Below are positions 33,436 through 41,601 of a DNA stretch of 64,000 nucleotides, piece after piece. Source of the stretch: Spirochaetales bacterium UBA4629. GTDB taxonomy: Bacteria > Spirochaetota > Spirochaetia > Sphaerochaetales > Sphaerochaetaceae. The notes below the pieces were generated by a model that made no database searches, was not told where the DNA came from, and worked only from the letters and a program-made list of their open reading frames with translations. Location: contig DHMZ01000098.1 in NCBI GenBank assembly GCA_002406055.1, positions 3,113 to 67,112 on the forward strand. The letters are read 5' to 3'. A program made the position numbers and the translations under genes. How positions within the stretch are numbered: position 1 is the first letter of the stretch; the number at the start of each line of letters is the position of its first letter.

Positions 33436-34887
33436 CTATTTCACCTCTAAATCCATTTTTTCTACTGTATTTTTCTTTATAAACAACCAAGTTGCCAGAG
33501 AAGATGAAATAATAAAAAAAACAAATTCAAGAATTATAAAATAAAGAGAGGAAAGAATAACTTGTCGAAGGGCAACGTGTAGATAACCAGTATATTCCTT
33601 ACTTATAACTGAAAAAGAACAAAAGATTGTTATACAATATATAAGTAATAATGGAATAGTAAATGGGATATACAAAGAATAAAATATTCTGTTTCTTTTA
33701 CACCCCTGGATATATAGCAAAGATACAACTTCATTCTGATAATTAAGTATTCTTCCTAGGAGGAAAAATCCTCCACATACAAGTATTATTGAAGATAGAA
33801 CACAAAGTATTATTCCATAAATTGATATTGTCTTGACTATTTCTGGAATTCTAGAAACGCTGATAGAGGCAGAAAATGTATCAGCTATTGCCAAGCTTTT
33901 ATTATGTCTTAAAAGCGTTGTCTTAAATCTATTTATATCCTTGCTTCTAACCCATATATTTTGATAATCAGCAGGAATAACAGAAAATGATGGTAACACT
34001 CTTATGTCAGCAATAATCTTTGAGATATCTGTAGATTCTGAAGTTTGGTCATAACTATATTCTGTATAAATGGTCGCCGAAAACAATTCCCTATAGAACT
34101 CCATATCAATAAAAATAAGTTTTGTTTCTGGAATATAGTCCAAAGAATCTTTCCAATCATTTTCAGAAAAAGAATAATCCTTTTGGGGTATTCTAAAAAA
34201 CCCAGCTATTGGTACATCAATAACATTACCAATAAAAGATGAACCTCGATTCTCAGACACCAATAATAGAACAGAATCATCATCCTGATCTATTTTTAAA
34301 TCATTAGCAATTTTTTCTGAGAGAAAAACTCCTTTTTTATTTGTTAAATTGTAGAATTCATAGCTATTTGCTTCTTCAAAGTATTGAACAAGACAATTAG
34401 AATTTATTCCATATAGCATATTTCCTGAGAAATCACCTGAAGACAGAGAATGCACCGAACTATATTCTATCCCACTATCGTCAAAATATTGTTCTATTTT
34501 GTTGTAATTAACTCGATTATATTTAGAACTATCAATACTACTTTTTGAGGTATTTGCTATAATGAGGTGATGTATATTTCTACTCGCAACTGCCATTGCC
34601 TTTACGCCATCAATAGTATTTAATTCATCCACTATTTCGTCTGCATCAAAAATAAATGAATTTGAACTTGAAGGAACAAGTCCCAAAGAACCATCACTAT
34701 GCGAAGATGTAATATCTATAGGAGAAATGACATAATCGCCTACTATTTCGTTTTTATTTAATACCAGACTATTAGAAGACTTAATATGCAACATATATAA
34801 TGAAAAAGAGAACAGTATTACAAAGGAGATAAATAGAATATAGAAAAAAAGCAACAAATACTTTGGAAACAATATTATCCTTTTCAT
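33436..34887 (-). CDS. FtsX/LolC-type ABC permease 1
   Basis: This 483-residue protein has an N-terminal membrane segment (about 10-32), an extracytoplasmic domain of about 320 residues, and three membrane segments near 358-380, 405-430 and 445-470, the FtsX/MacB arrangement. A segment YQNEVVSLLYIQGCKRNRI after the second segment is like the cytoplasmic coupling region. It follows the first maturase by 9 bp and leads into the second permease. The pair, the LolD-like ATPase and the LolA-like protein suggest a dedicated LolCDE/A-type path. Confidence 0.8.
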   Translation of the reverse strand: MKRIILFPKYLLLFFYILFISFVILFSFSLYMLHIKSSNSLVLNKNEIVGDYVISPIDITSSHSDGSLGLVPSSSNSFIFDADEIVDELNTIDGVKAMAVASRNIHHLIIANTSKSSIDSSKYNRVNYNKIEQYFDDSGIEYSSVHSLSSGDFSGNMLYGINSNCLVQYFEEANSYEFYNLTNKKGVFLSEKIANDLKIDQDDDSVLLLVSENRGSSFIGNVIDVPIAGFFRIPQKDYSFSENDWKDSLDYIPETKLIFIDMEFYRELFSATIYTEYSYDQTSESTDISKIIADIRVLPSFSVIPADYQNIWVRSKDINRFKTTLLRHNKSLAIADTFSASISVSRIPEIVKTISIYGIILCVLSSIILVCGGFFLLGRILNYQNEVVSLLYIQGCKRNRIFYSLYIPFTIPLLLIYCITIFCSFSVISKEYTGYLHVALRQVILSSLYFIILEFVFFIISSSLATWLFIKKNTVEKMDLEVK

Positions 34888-34896
34888 ATTTATTTT

Positions 34897-36354
34897 TCAT
34901 CCAATTCTAAATTCTTCAAACCTTGCTTTTGGACATCTCACATCAGGCATTTCTGTAACACCGAAATACTCTCTGCAATATCTAAGGCACCTACTATACT
35001 TTCTATGGCAAATATTGTAATCATCTTCAGGACAATCATAACAAGGTATCCCTGGTGCAAATTCTTCGCGTTTTGGGGGGCTTAACCAGTTTTTTAATCT
35101 CTGACCATTCCACCATTGCATTAAATCTTCCTTAGACAAGTCACCAATAATATATTTTTCATTATATGGAAGTTGTTCACATACGGTTACTTCTCCATTA
35201 GGAAGCATTGTTACAGCAAATCTCCCTGCATTGCATACAGACCTTTTTTCAAACATATTTGTACAATTTTCTACTGGGTTTGCAAATTGAGGAGAATACC
35301 CTCCTCCAACTATTGTCATGTTTGGATATTTCTTTTTTGCTTTTGCAATAATTTCGGATGCTTTCTTCATTTGCTCACAGGACGGAAACAAAACATCCTT
35401 ATGTCTAGCTCCACTCCTACCATAACCGACCAATTGAACATGCTTTACACCTAAAGAAGCTACAAAATCAAAATACTGTTCCACATAATCAGCATTATAT
35501 GAGGTAAGAACACTTTTTAATCTGACGTCAATGCCTCTAGATATCATATACTTAATCATCTTTACACATGATCCAAAATATCCAAGTGGAGCATGAATAA
35601 TCTTTTCAACTATTTCGGCATGGTTACTATCAAGGCTAATTTGGATTCTATCTAACCCAGCATTATTTATTAATTTATCAATTCTTTCTTCTGACAATAT
35701 GCTTTTTGTAGATAAAGAATAAAACAAGCCTATTTTATGAAGGTATTCCATTATTTCATCAATATCTGGCCTTAGCATAGGATCTCCACCTGTAAGCATA
35801 ACAGATTGGCAACCATTCTCTTTAAATTGTAATAAAACTTCTTTTAATCTCTGTAGAGGTATAAATTCAGAAATCTCATCTAAAGGATGGTAACAGTATT
35901 CACATCCAAACCTACAACTTGTTGTTACATTGAAATTAAGAGAAAGAGGTGCATCTAATCGCAAGTCACCATTCTTCATGTCAAAAACATTTTTACCGAT
36001 TAAGAGAGAACTTGGATCAACTCTATCACTATACTTTATTCTTTCTTCCTGAGTTAATGTTTCTGAATCTATCAATAAATCATCTATTCTTATCCAAGAT
36101 TTTATTTTTCCTATAGCTTTTTCAACATTAAAACTCTTATGGTTATTTCCAAAAATTAATAAGAAATCTCTTTCAACTTCATCTACAGTTCTATTACCAT
36201 CAAACAAAAGAAGGAAAATAGAATCAAACGGGGAGATAGGACAGATTTTATCAGGACTATGAAAAAAAGAATCTATCCTAAAAAGAACATTTCTTGTTTT
36301 ATTAGGGATAATTACTATTTCAGGATTTAATATATATTTAGTTTTTCTATTCAT
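34897..36354 (-). CDS. radical SAM/SPASM peptide maturase 1 with PqqD-like N-terminal domain
   Basis: This 485-residue protein has an N-terminal region (about 20-100) with the pattern of a PqqD-like peptide-recognition element (SPFDSIFLLLFDGNRTVDEV). The radical SAM motif CRFGCEYC follows (Cys 147, 151, 154), then TGGDPMLRPD, and a C-terminal SPASM domain with many Cys (NAGRFAVTMLPNGEVTVCEQL, CYDCPEDDYNICHRKYSRCLRYC). This is the standard build of RiPP maturases that bind a leader and link Cys sulfur to neighbouring carbons. Its ATG shares one base with the stop of the 16-Cys peptide, so that peptide is the obvious substrate. Confidence 0.9.
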   Translation of the reverse strand: MNRKTKYILNPEIVIIPNKTRNVLFRIDSFFHSPDKICPISPFDSIFLLLFDGNRTVDEVERDFLLIFGNNHKSFNVEKAIGKIKSWIRIDDLLIDSETLTQEERIKYSDRVDPSSLLIGKNVFDMKNGDLRLDAPLSLNFNVTTSCRFGCEYCYHPLDEISEFIPLQRLKEVLLQFKENGCQSVMLTGGDPMLRPDIDEIMEYLHKIGLFYSLSTKSILSEERIDKLINNAGLDRIQISLDSNHAEIVEKIIHAPLGYFGSCVKMIKYMISRGIDVRLKSVLTSYNADYVEQYFDFVASLGVKHVQLVGYGRSGARHKDVLFPSCEQMKKASEIIAKAKKKYPNMTIVGGGYSPQFANPVENCTNMFEKRSVCNAGRFAVTMLPNGEVTVCEQLPYNEKYIIGDLSKEDLMQWWNGQRLKNWLSPPKREEFAPGIPCYDCPEDDYNICHRKYSRCLRYCREYFGVTEMPDVRCPKARFEEFRIG

Positions 36355-36644
36355 CAGAAGCTAGCAATTTCTACCGCACCAGAGGCAGTGCATAAAGTTG
36401 GACAAGATGAAGTATAGAGTCCGGAGCAACTATCAGAACATGCAGCAGCACAATTATCAGAACAATGACCTGTTGATGCAAGAGAACATGCATCGGTACA
36501 AGAAGAACACCCATCAGAAGAACATCCTGTAGAACAGTTATCAGAGCAAGACGATGAGCATCCAGTGCTACATGAAAAACAAAAAGATGTGAGTCCTACA
36601 CTGCCCTCACAAAGTTCATTACCAATTAACTTATCAATTGACAT
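36354..36644 (-). CDS. Cys/Ser-rich RiPP precursor-like peptide A (96 residues, 16 Cys)
   Basis: The peptide has a short Cys-poor leader (MSIDKLIGNELCEGSVGLTS) and a core of 16 Cys set mostly at every fourth residue: 25, 29, 33, 37, 41, then 49, 53, then 61, 65, 69, 73 and 81, 85. Most Cys are followed by Ser, with Asp, Asn, Gly or Thr between. The tail is ASGAVEIASF. There is no signal peptide. GGAGG lies 8 nt before the ATG, and a good promoter is 33 bp further up. It is the first gene of the cassette and is coupled to maturase 1 by a TGATG overlap. I infer a thioether-bridged (ranthipeptide- or sactipeptide-like) product. Confidence 0.8.
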   Translation of the reverse strand: MSIDKLIGNELCEGSVGLTSFCFSCSTGCSSSCSDNCSTGCSSDGCSSCTDACSLASTGHCSDNCAAACSDSCSGLYTSSCPTLCTASGAVEIASF

Positions 36645-36676
36645 TGTTCATCCTCCAAATCATCAATAGATATTTT

Positions 36677-36705
36677 TTTATAATATCAAGGGTTTTCATT
36701 TTCAA
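36677..36705 (-). promoter_or_regulatory. promoter of the radical-SAM peptide cassette
   Basis: On the minus strand TTGAAA (36700-36705), a 17-bp spacer and TATAAA (36677-36682) lie just before the peptide A gene. The next promoter-sized gap in the cassette is at 29047-29179. Confidence 0.7.
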
Positions 36706-36779
36706 TTGTTTGTAAGGACAATTTAAAATTGTAATTCTACTGTTACGTTAATTTAAATAAAAAAAACAGACACTCTTAT

Positions 36780-36814
36780 TAATAAATGCCTACCTTACAT
36801 AACTAAGATAGGCA
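36780..36814 (-). terminator. terminator after lnt, isolating the peptide cassette
   Basis: Minus-strand TGCCTATCTTA-GTTATG-TAAGGTAGGCA forms an 11-bp stem (one U-G) followed by TTTATT, 24 bp after the lnt stop. Confidence 0.75.
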
Positions 36815-36838
36815 ATAATTATAATCCAAATAGTTTGT

Positions 36839-38515
36839 TTATCTATTCTTCTTCTCTTTCACTGTTAAATAGACTTCATATCCTTTCTTTACTACAAAGA
36901 AAACAAGCGAAGCTACGCTTATCCAAATAAAAATATGAACAAATAAATCGATATGCTCTACATAGAATGTGTTAGGATTATTTTCACTTTTATATACAGG
37001 AACATCATATATATGGTAGCCCATTGTAAATGGCTCCATAGGGTCAACTATCTCACCTGTAGGAAGAATAAGACATGTAATTCCACTATTAGTTCCTCTA
37101 ACCATACTCTTTCTTGTTTCTACAGACCTAAAAGCAGCAATCTCGGCATGTTGCCACTCTGCGGATGCTTTCTTTGACCAATTATCATTAGTCATATTAA
37201 TGATTAAATCTGCTCCGTTTTTGACAAAGAGAGCATCTAGAGAGCTGAAAGAATCCTCATAGCATATTGGTGTTGAGAATTTAACTCCATTAAGATCAAA
37301 TACAGTAGATTCTGTACCAGGAATCCACCAGTTATAATCCATAGACTTCAATAGTTTATAAAGCCATGGCAATTGCTTTTCGTATGGGAAGTGTTCTGTA
37401 AATGGCACTAGGTGTTGCTTTACATACTCCCCTTCTATTTTGCCATCTTTAAAGAGAACAACTGTATTGTACTCTTCGCTATTTTTATTTCCTTCCTCAT
37501 CATATGGTGGCTTACTTTCATCTTTAATAACAGACTTAGGGTTACCTGTTAATAGTGGAACTTTGATAGATTCAGCGTACTCAACAAAATCTAAAGTTAA
37601 ATCATGAATATCTTCCCAAACGGTACCTTCTGCGCTGTATTTTGTATGCCAGCTAATAGACGGAACAAAAGCTGTTTCAGACCAAACAACTAAATCTGGA
37701 TTATATTGTAATGATTCTGTTGTATATCGCTTTAAGTTATTAAAGTTGTTTCTATATGTTCTGTATCCGCCCTTCCACGAGTCATGATTGTGCTGGATGG
37801 TTGCAATTCTTATGGTATCATCACTCTCTCTATTTTCCCAATAAGAGAGTCTATTTGCTCCATAGATGAGAGAGATAAGCACGAGAATAAGATAAATAGA
37901 GATTTCAATAACATTACTCTTTAATCGTCTTTTTGCATCTACTTTCTCAGAATGGGCAAATGCTAAGATCCAATCGGATAAAAAGGCTTGAGGAAATATC
38001 ATTAAGTATATTATTCCCCATATTCCTGTTATATCAGCTATCTGGTAGGTAATTGGGTAAGGATATAGAGCATATACAATATTGCCATATGGATATCCTG
38101 CAAACCATGATTCAGCAAGGTATGCATAGCTTGCCCATACGAAGCCTTTAAAAATATAGCCTTTCTTTGGAAATGCCTCATCTACGGCTTTCAATGCTAG
38201 AAAGAGCAACAACATCTCACCACCTTTAATTACAGGTGCTATTACAATAGCAAGGGCATGGAATCCCTTGAGCCAATAATTAAAGAAAAAGTAATAGATT
38301 AATCCAAAAATAAAGCCATAAAACCAAACACATCTCCATGAGGTATTCTTTATTACAGCAAATACAGGAATAAGTGCAATTAAACTTAAAAAGCCAAAAC
38401 CATTAGCTGTCAAAAAGCCAGGAAAGGAAGCAGCTAATACAAATGCGGATGCTAATAAAACAAGAACCTCAGAACAAAGTGTTCCGAGGCTCCTTGGATA
38501 GTTATTTTTTTTCAA
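36839..38515 (-). CDS. lnt: apolipoprotein N-acyltransferase Lnt
   Basis: This 558-residue inner-membrane protein has about eight membrane segments, most of them in the first 220 residues, and a nitrilase-fold catalytic domain with Glu280 in VVWSETAF, Lys366 in GEYVKQHLVPF and Cys418 in TPICYEDSF. A final membrane segment lies near 535. Lnt adds the third acyl chain to lipoproteins, which in diderms prepares them for Lol sorting. The start is a TTG with GGAG 8 nt upstream. It follows the HU gene by 16 bp in the same direction. Confidence 0.93.
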   Translation of the reverse strand: MKKNNYPRSLGTLCSEVLVLLASAFVLAASFPGFLTANGFGFLSLIALIPVFAVIKNTSWRCVWFYGFIFGLIYYFFFNYWLKGFHALAIVIAPVIKGGEMLLLFLALKAVDEAFPKKGYIFKGFVWASYAYLAESWFAGYPYGNIVYALYPYPITYQIADITGIWGIIYLMIFPQAFLSDWILAFAHSEKVDAKRRLKSNVIEISIYLILVLISLIYGANRLSYWENRESDDTIRIATIQHNHDSWKGGYRTYRNNFNNLKRYTTESLQYNPDLVVWSETAFVPSISWHTKYSAEGTVWEDIHDLTLDFVEYAESIKVPLLTGNPKSVIKDESKPPYDEEGNKNSEEYNTVVLFKDGKIEGEYVKQHLVPFTEHFPYEKQLPWLYKLLKSMDYNWWIPGTESTVFDLNGVKFSTPICYEDSFSSLDALFVKNGADLIINMTNDNWSKKASAEWQHAEIAAFRSVETRKSMVRGTNSGITCLILPTGEIVDPMEPFTMGYHIYDVPVYKSENNPNTFYVEHIDLFVHIFIWISVASLVFFVVKKGYEVYLTVKEKKNR

Positions 38516-38531
38516 AGAAAACTCTCCGTAA

Positions 38532-38846
38532 TTATTCTTCTTCTACGCCACTTGTAAGGTCCCAAACAAAATCCTTGAGTTCCTTACCAGGTCTAAAGAT
38601 AGCAACACCATGCCTATCGACAGCAACAACCTCACCAGTCTTTGGATTTCGTGCCTTCTCTCTACCTTTTCTGACTCTTACTTCAAAAGTACCAAAGCCT
38701 CTAAGCTCTATAATACGACCATCTTTTAAACCATCTTTGATCTCTTCAAAAAGCTCATCAATGATAAAATGTATCTCAGCTCTATTGAAACCAAGCTTGC
38801 TGTGCAAGTTTTCAATAATTGCAGCCTTTGTAAGTTTCTCTTGCAT
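38532..38846 (-). CDS. hup: HU/IHF-family DNA-binding protein
   Basis: This 104-residue protein has the HU fold: helices LTKAAIIENLHSKLG and HFIIDELFEEIKDGL, then the arm region IELRGFGTFEVRVRKGREKARNPKTGE with the conserved RNPKTG turn, and RPGKELKDFV. A short acidic tail (SGVEEE) ends it. It bends and packs DNA. It sits between rpsT and lnt in a minus-strand run. Confidence 0.93.
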   Translation of the reverse strand: MQEKLTKAAIIENLHSKLGFNRAEIHFIIDELFEEIKDGLKDGRIIELRGFGTFEVRVRKGREKARNPKTGEVVAVDRHGVAIFRPGKELKDFVWDLTSGVEEE

Positions 38847-38870
38847 TTTTATTCTCCAAAGTAATTTTGG

Positions 38871-39131
38871 TTATGCTAATTTAGCAAATGCCTGTGCCAT
38901 TCTACTCTTTTTTCTGCTAGCTGTATTCTTATGAATTACACCCTTGCTTGCTGCAGAATCAAGAAGTTTTGCAGAAAGAGCTAATGCCTCTTTAGCAGCT
39001 TCTTTATCACCTGCAACTACAGCTGCATTAAACTTTTTAACTGCTGTACGGCAAGTACTCTTAGCTGCGCGGTTTCTAAGACGACGCTTAGCGTTCTGAC
39101 GATCTCTCTTCTCTACGGACTTGTTAGACAT
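38871..39131 (-). CDS. rpsT: 30S ribosomal protein S20
   Basis: The 86-residue basic product starts MSNKSVEKRDRQNAKRRLRN and runs through KSTCRTAVKKFNAAV to HKNTASRKKSRMAQAF, the S20 pattern. The ATG at 39131 has TTTGGAGGA before it; a longer frame to 39191 lacks support. A promoter lies at 39198-39226. Confidence 0.95.
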   Translation of the reverse strand: MSNKSVEKRDRQNAKRRLRNRAAKSTCRTAVKKFNAAVVAGDKEAAKEALALSAKLLDSAASKGVIHKNTASRKKSRMAQAFAKLA

Positions 39132-39197
39132 TATATTTCCTCCAAACGTTAACAAAAAGTCAAAATAAACATATCTGTCATGTAACGACAATTAACG

Positions 39198-39226
39198 AAA
39201 TTATCATAATAGATAATTTGGGTCAA
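39198..39226 (-). promoter_or_regulatory. promoter of rpsT
   Basis: On the minus strand TTGACC (39221-39226), 17 bp, then TAATTT (39198-39203), about 65 bp before the S20 start. Confidence 0.55.
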
Positions 39227-39264
39227 CAGATATATCTTACTTTCATAAAAGAAATTGTAAAAAA

Positions 39265-40287
39265 TCAGTCTTCACTAAAGAGCTCATCTTGATAGTCTTG
39301 ATAGACTTCCCAAAATCCTGTTTCACCATCAAAATAAACTTCATCAAATGGGATGAATATTTGTCTTCCATCCATTGTCATACATGTGAGTTTTCTCGAT
39401 AAAATATTTATCTCACTAACTCTCCAAATATCATGATCTATCTTTAACTTTGTTCCTTCTGGAGGAACTCCGGCCTTTTCTTCCATGTAATATTCATATT
39501 CATATGCCAAACAGCATAAGAGACGTCCACATGGCCCACTAATCTTTGCAGAATTAAGAGAAAGGTTTTGCTCTTTAGCCATCTTTATCGTAACAGGCTC
39601 CATCTCTCTATTCATAGCATGGCAGCAATAGTCTCTACCACAAACAGATAGTCCACCAATAAGTCTAGATTCATCTCTTACACCAATTTGACGTAATTCA
39701 ATACGCATTCTAAAAACAGCAACAAGATCCTTAACAAGCTCTCTGAAGTCTACCCTTTCTTCTGCAGTGAAGAAGAAGATTACCTTGCTCTCTCCAAGTA
39801 AGAAATGAGCTGAAATTAACTTCATTCCTAGCTTATGTTTCAATATCTTCTCTCGACAAACTTCTAGAGCTGTATCTTCTTGACTTTTATTCTCTTCATA
39901 CTTTGCCATTTCTGCTGGAGTTGCCAAGTGATCAATCCAAAGCACATCGCCATCTACTGTTGTTTTCTTAGCTTCACGGCCACATTGGCAACCAAAGCAA
40001 GATAAGCACTGATGTTCATTCTCCTCGCCTACACAACTTTCATCTTCCTTTCCAAAATGGAGACAAGCTCCTCGAGGAGAAGAAGAACCCGGAGTATAAT
40101 CAGCACCAAATGTTGGAGCTGGTCCAATAACAATGCCTAGGTCCAAGCCAAACTTAGTATCATAAACAACGGGAGTTCCTGCATAAATAACACTATCCCA
40201 AGCACCAAGGCAAATGTCATTATATGATGGATTTTTTATAGCATATACATAAGCACTATCATCTTCGTGCATTAATTTTTTTTTCAT
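39265..40287 (-). CDS. ricT: PSP1-domain protein (RicT/YaaT-like)
   Basis: This 340-residue protein has the PSP1 core with the characteristic Cys runs: GLSVCGRDYCCHAM and GPCGRLLCCLAYEYEYY. An extra Cys-rich insertion (CLSCFGCQCG, about residues 94-103) precedes it. In Bacillus, RicT works with RicA and RicF as a [4Fe-4S]-containing Y-complex that helps RNase Y process mRNA; rny is present in this window at 62 kb. No Shine-Dalgarno is well placed for the first ATG (GAGGT touches it), and the sixth codon is another ATG. Confidence 0.85.
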   Translation of the reverse strand: MKKKLMHEDDSAYVYAIKNPSYNDICLGAWDSVIYAGTPVVYDTKFGLDLGIVIGPAPTFGADYTPGSSSPRGACLHFGKEDESCVGEENEHQCLSCFGCQCGREAKKTTVDGDVLWIDHLATPAEMAKYEENKSQEDTALEVCREKILKHKLGMKLISAHFLLGESKVIFFFTAEERVDFRELVKDLVAVFRMRIELRQIGVRDESRLIGGLSVCGRDYCCHAMNREMEPVTIKMAKEQNLSLNSAKISGPCGRLLCCLAYEYEYYMEEKAGVPPEGTKLKIDHDIWRVSEINILSRKLTCMTMDGRQIFIPFDEVYFDGETGFWEVYQDYQDELFSED

Positions 40288-40368
40288 ACCTCAAAAGTTA
40301 CCACGTAGAAAACCATTTTTCAATTGAAAAGACTGTCTCTTTATCCTTTACTTTGATATTCTCAAAGA

Positions 40369-41313
40369 ATGGATAATCCAAGATTTGTTCTAGCACCACT
40401 TGCTGGATATACAGATAAAGCTTTTAGAGAAATATGTGTCTCTTATGGTGCAGAAGCCACTGTAAGCGAAATGGTAAGCGCAGAAGGACTTAGCCGTGAT
40501 AGTGTAAAAACAATAGATTTAATGGACAAAAGTGATAAAGAAAAGAATTATATTGTACAGCTTTTCGGTTCATCACCTGATCCCTTTTTAAGAGCAATCG
40601 ATGTTTTAAAAGCAAATAAAATTAAAAAAATAGATATAAACTGTGGCTGTCCAGTCCCTAAAGTTGTTAAGACAGGAAGTGGTTCCGCACTAATGAAAGA
40701 ACCTAAAAAAATTAGAGAGATTGTGAAGGTATTGAAAGATAATCTCAACATTCCAATTTCGGTGAAGTTTCGCCTAGGCTGGGATAATGACTCAATTAAT
40801 TACCTTGAATTTGCAGAAGAAGCTGTTCTTGGTGGAGCCTCGGCTTTAACACTTCATGCAAGAACTCGTTCTCAAGGATATGAAGGGAAAGCTGATAGAA
40901 ATGCTTTTAAAAATCTTTCTGATTACTTTAAGGGAGAGAATATACTTCTCTATGCATCTGGCGACATCTTCTCGCCTGAAGATGCATTAGATATCATCAC
41001 TAACTATGGCATGGATGGTGTTATGTTTGCTCGTGGAGCTATTGGCAATCCATTCATCTTTAAAGAGACTAAAGACTACATAGAAAATGGAGAGTACACG
41101 CTTCCTTCTCTAGAAGAAAGAATAGAATGTGCCCTTAATCATTATGATATTTTTGTCAAATATTATGGAGAGGATGTTGCCTCAAGAGCTATGAGAAAAC
41201 ATGCACTAGCATACTGCAAAGGTCTCAAGGGCGCAGCTAAATGCAAGAATTTGATTAGCCTTGCAAAAGAAAAGAAAGACTACATAGATGCCTTTTCTAC
41301 ACTCTACAATTAA
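40369..41313 (+). CDS. dusB: tRNA-dihydrouridine synthase (DusB-like)
   Basis: This 314-residue FMN enzyme has the Dus motifs: LAPLAGYTDKAFRE, VQLFGSSPDPFLRA, INCGCPVPKVVKTGSGSALMK with the active-site Cys, SVKFRLGWD, LHARTRSQGYEGKAD, YASGDIFSPEDA and MFARGAIGNPFIF. It reduces specific uridines in the tRNA D-loop. There is no Shine-Dalgarno; an extended -10 (TGATATTCT) ends 6 nt before the ATG, so the transcript may start at the start codon. A strong shared terminator follows. Confidence 0.92.
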   Translation: MDNPRFVLAPLAGYTDKAFREICVSYGAEATVSEMVSAEGLSRDSVKTIDLMDKSDKEKNYIVQLFGSSPDPFLRAIDVLKANKIKKIDINCGCPVPKVVKTGSGSALMKEPKKIREIVKVLKDNLNIPISVKFRLGWDNDSINYLEFAEEAVLGGASALTLHARTRSQGYEGKADRNAFKNLSDYFKGENILLYASGDIFSPEDALDIITNYGMDGVMFARGAIGNPFIFKETKDYIENGEYTLPSLEERIECALNHYDIFVKYYGEDVASRAMRKHALAYCKGLKGAAKCKNLISLAKEKKDYIDAFSTLYN

Positions 41314-41317
41314 GAAA

Positions 41318-41345
41318 GGGAGCAACTTAGGCTCCCAATTTTAAT
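41318..41345. terminator. bidirectional terminator between dusB and the opp operon
   Basis: GGGAGC (41318-41323) pairs with GCTCCC (41331-41336), with AATTTTAATT on the plus side and a TTTCTTAA tail on the minus side. It ends both converging units. Confidence 0.75.
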
Positions 41346-41601
41346 TCTTAAAAACAACAAAATCTAAGAAGAAAATAAAAAGAAAATATGCGCCGATAAA
41401 GACAGTCCCAACAAGAAACGCAGCCTTTAAAACACCACGAATAAAGTACTTGTACTCCTTAGGTGATAAATCAAGTTTCTCACCTTTACTATCACTATCT
41501 TGTTTCGGTCTATACCATGGAAGCCCTTCAATGTTCATGTCGGCAAAGCTTCTCATGTCATCTTCATCTTCTTCTTTTCTTTTTTTTGAGAACATGCTCA
41601 T
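41341..41601 (-). CDS. small membrane protein at the end of the opp operon, 86 residues
   Basis: I do not recognise the family. The first half is charged and acidic (KKRKEEDEDDMRSFADMN), and the second half is a hydrophobic helix (AAFLVGTVFIGAYFLFIFFLDFVV) ending in a short Lys/Asn tail, so it is a single-span inner-membrane protein with a cytoplasmic N-terminus. It overlaps oppF by 4 bp, which supports it as a real, co-translated gene. Confidence 0.65.
   Translation of the reverse strand: MSMFSKKRKEEDEDDMRSFADMNIEGLPWYRPKQDSDSKGEKLDLSPKEYKYFIRGVLKAAFLVGTVFIGAYFLFIFFLDFVVFKN

Noticed and set aside
26398..36838. Mobile-element insertion carrying the peptide cassette
   Set aside because: The cassette looks more AT-rich than its flanks by eye, but no transposase, integrase, tRNA target or flanking repeat was found, so transfer is only a possibility.
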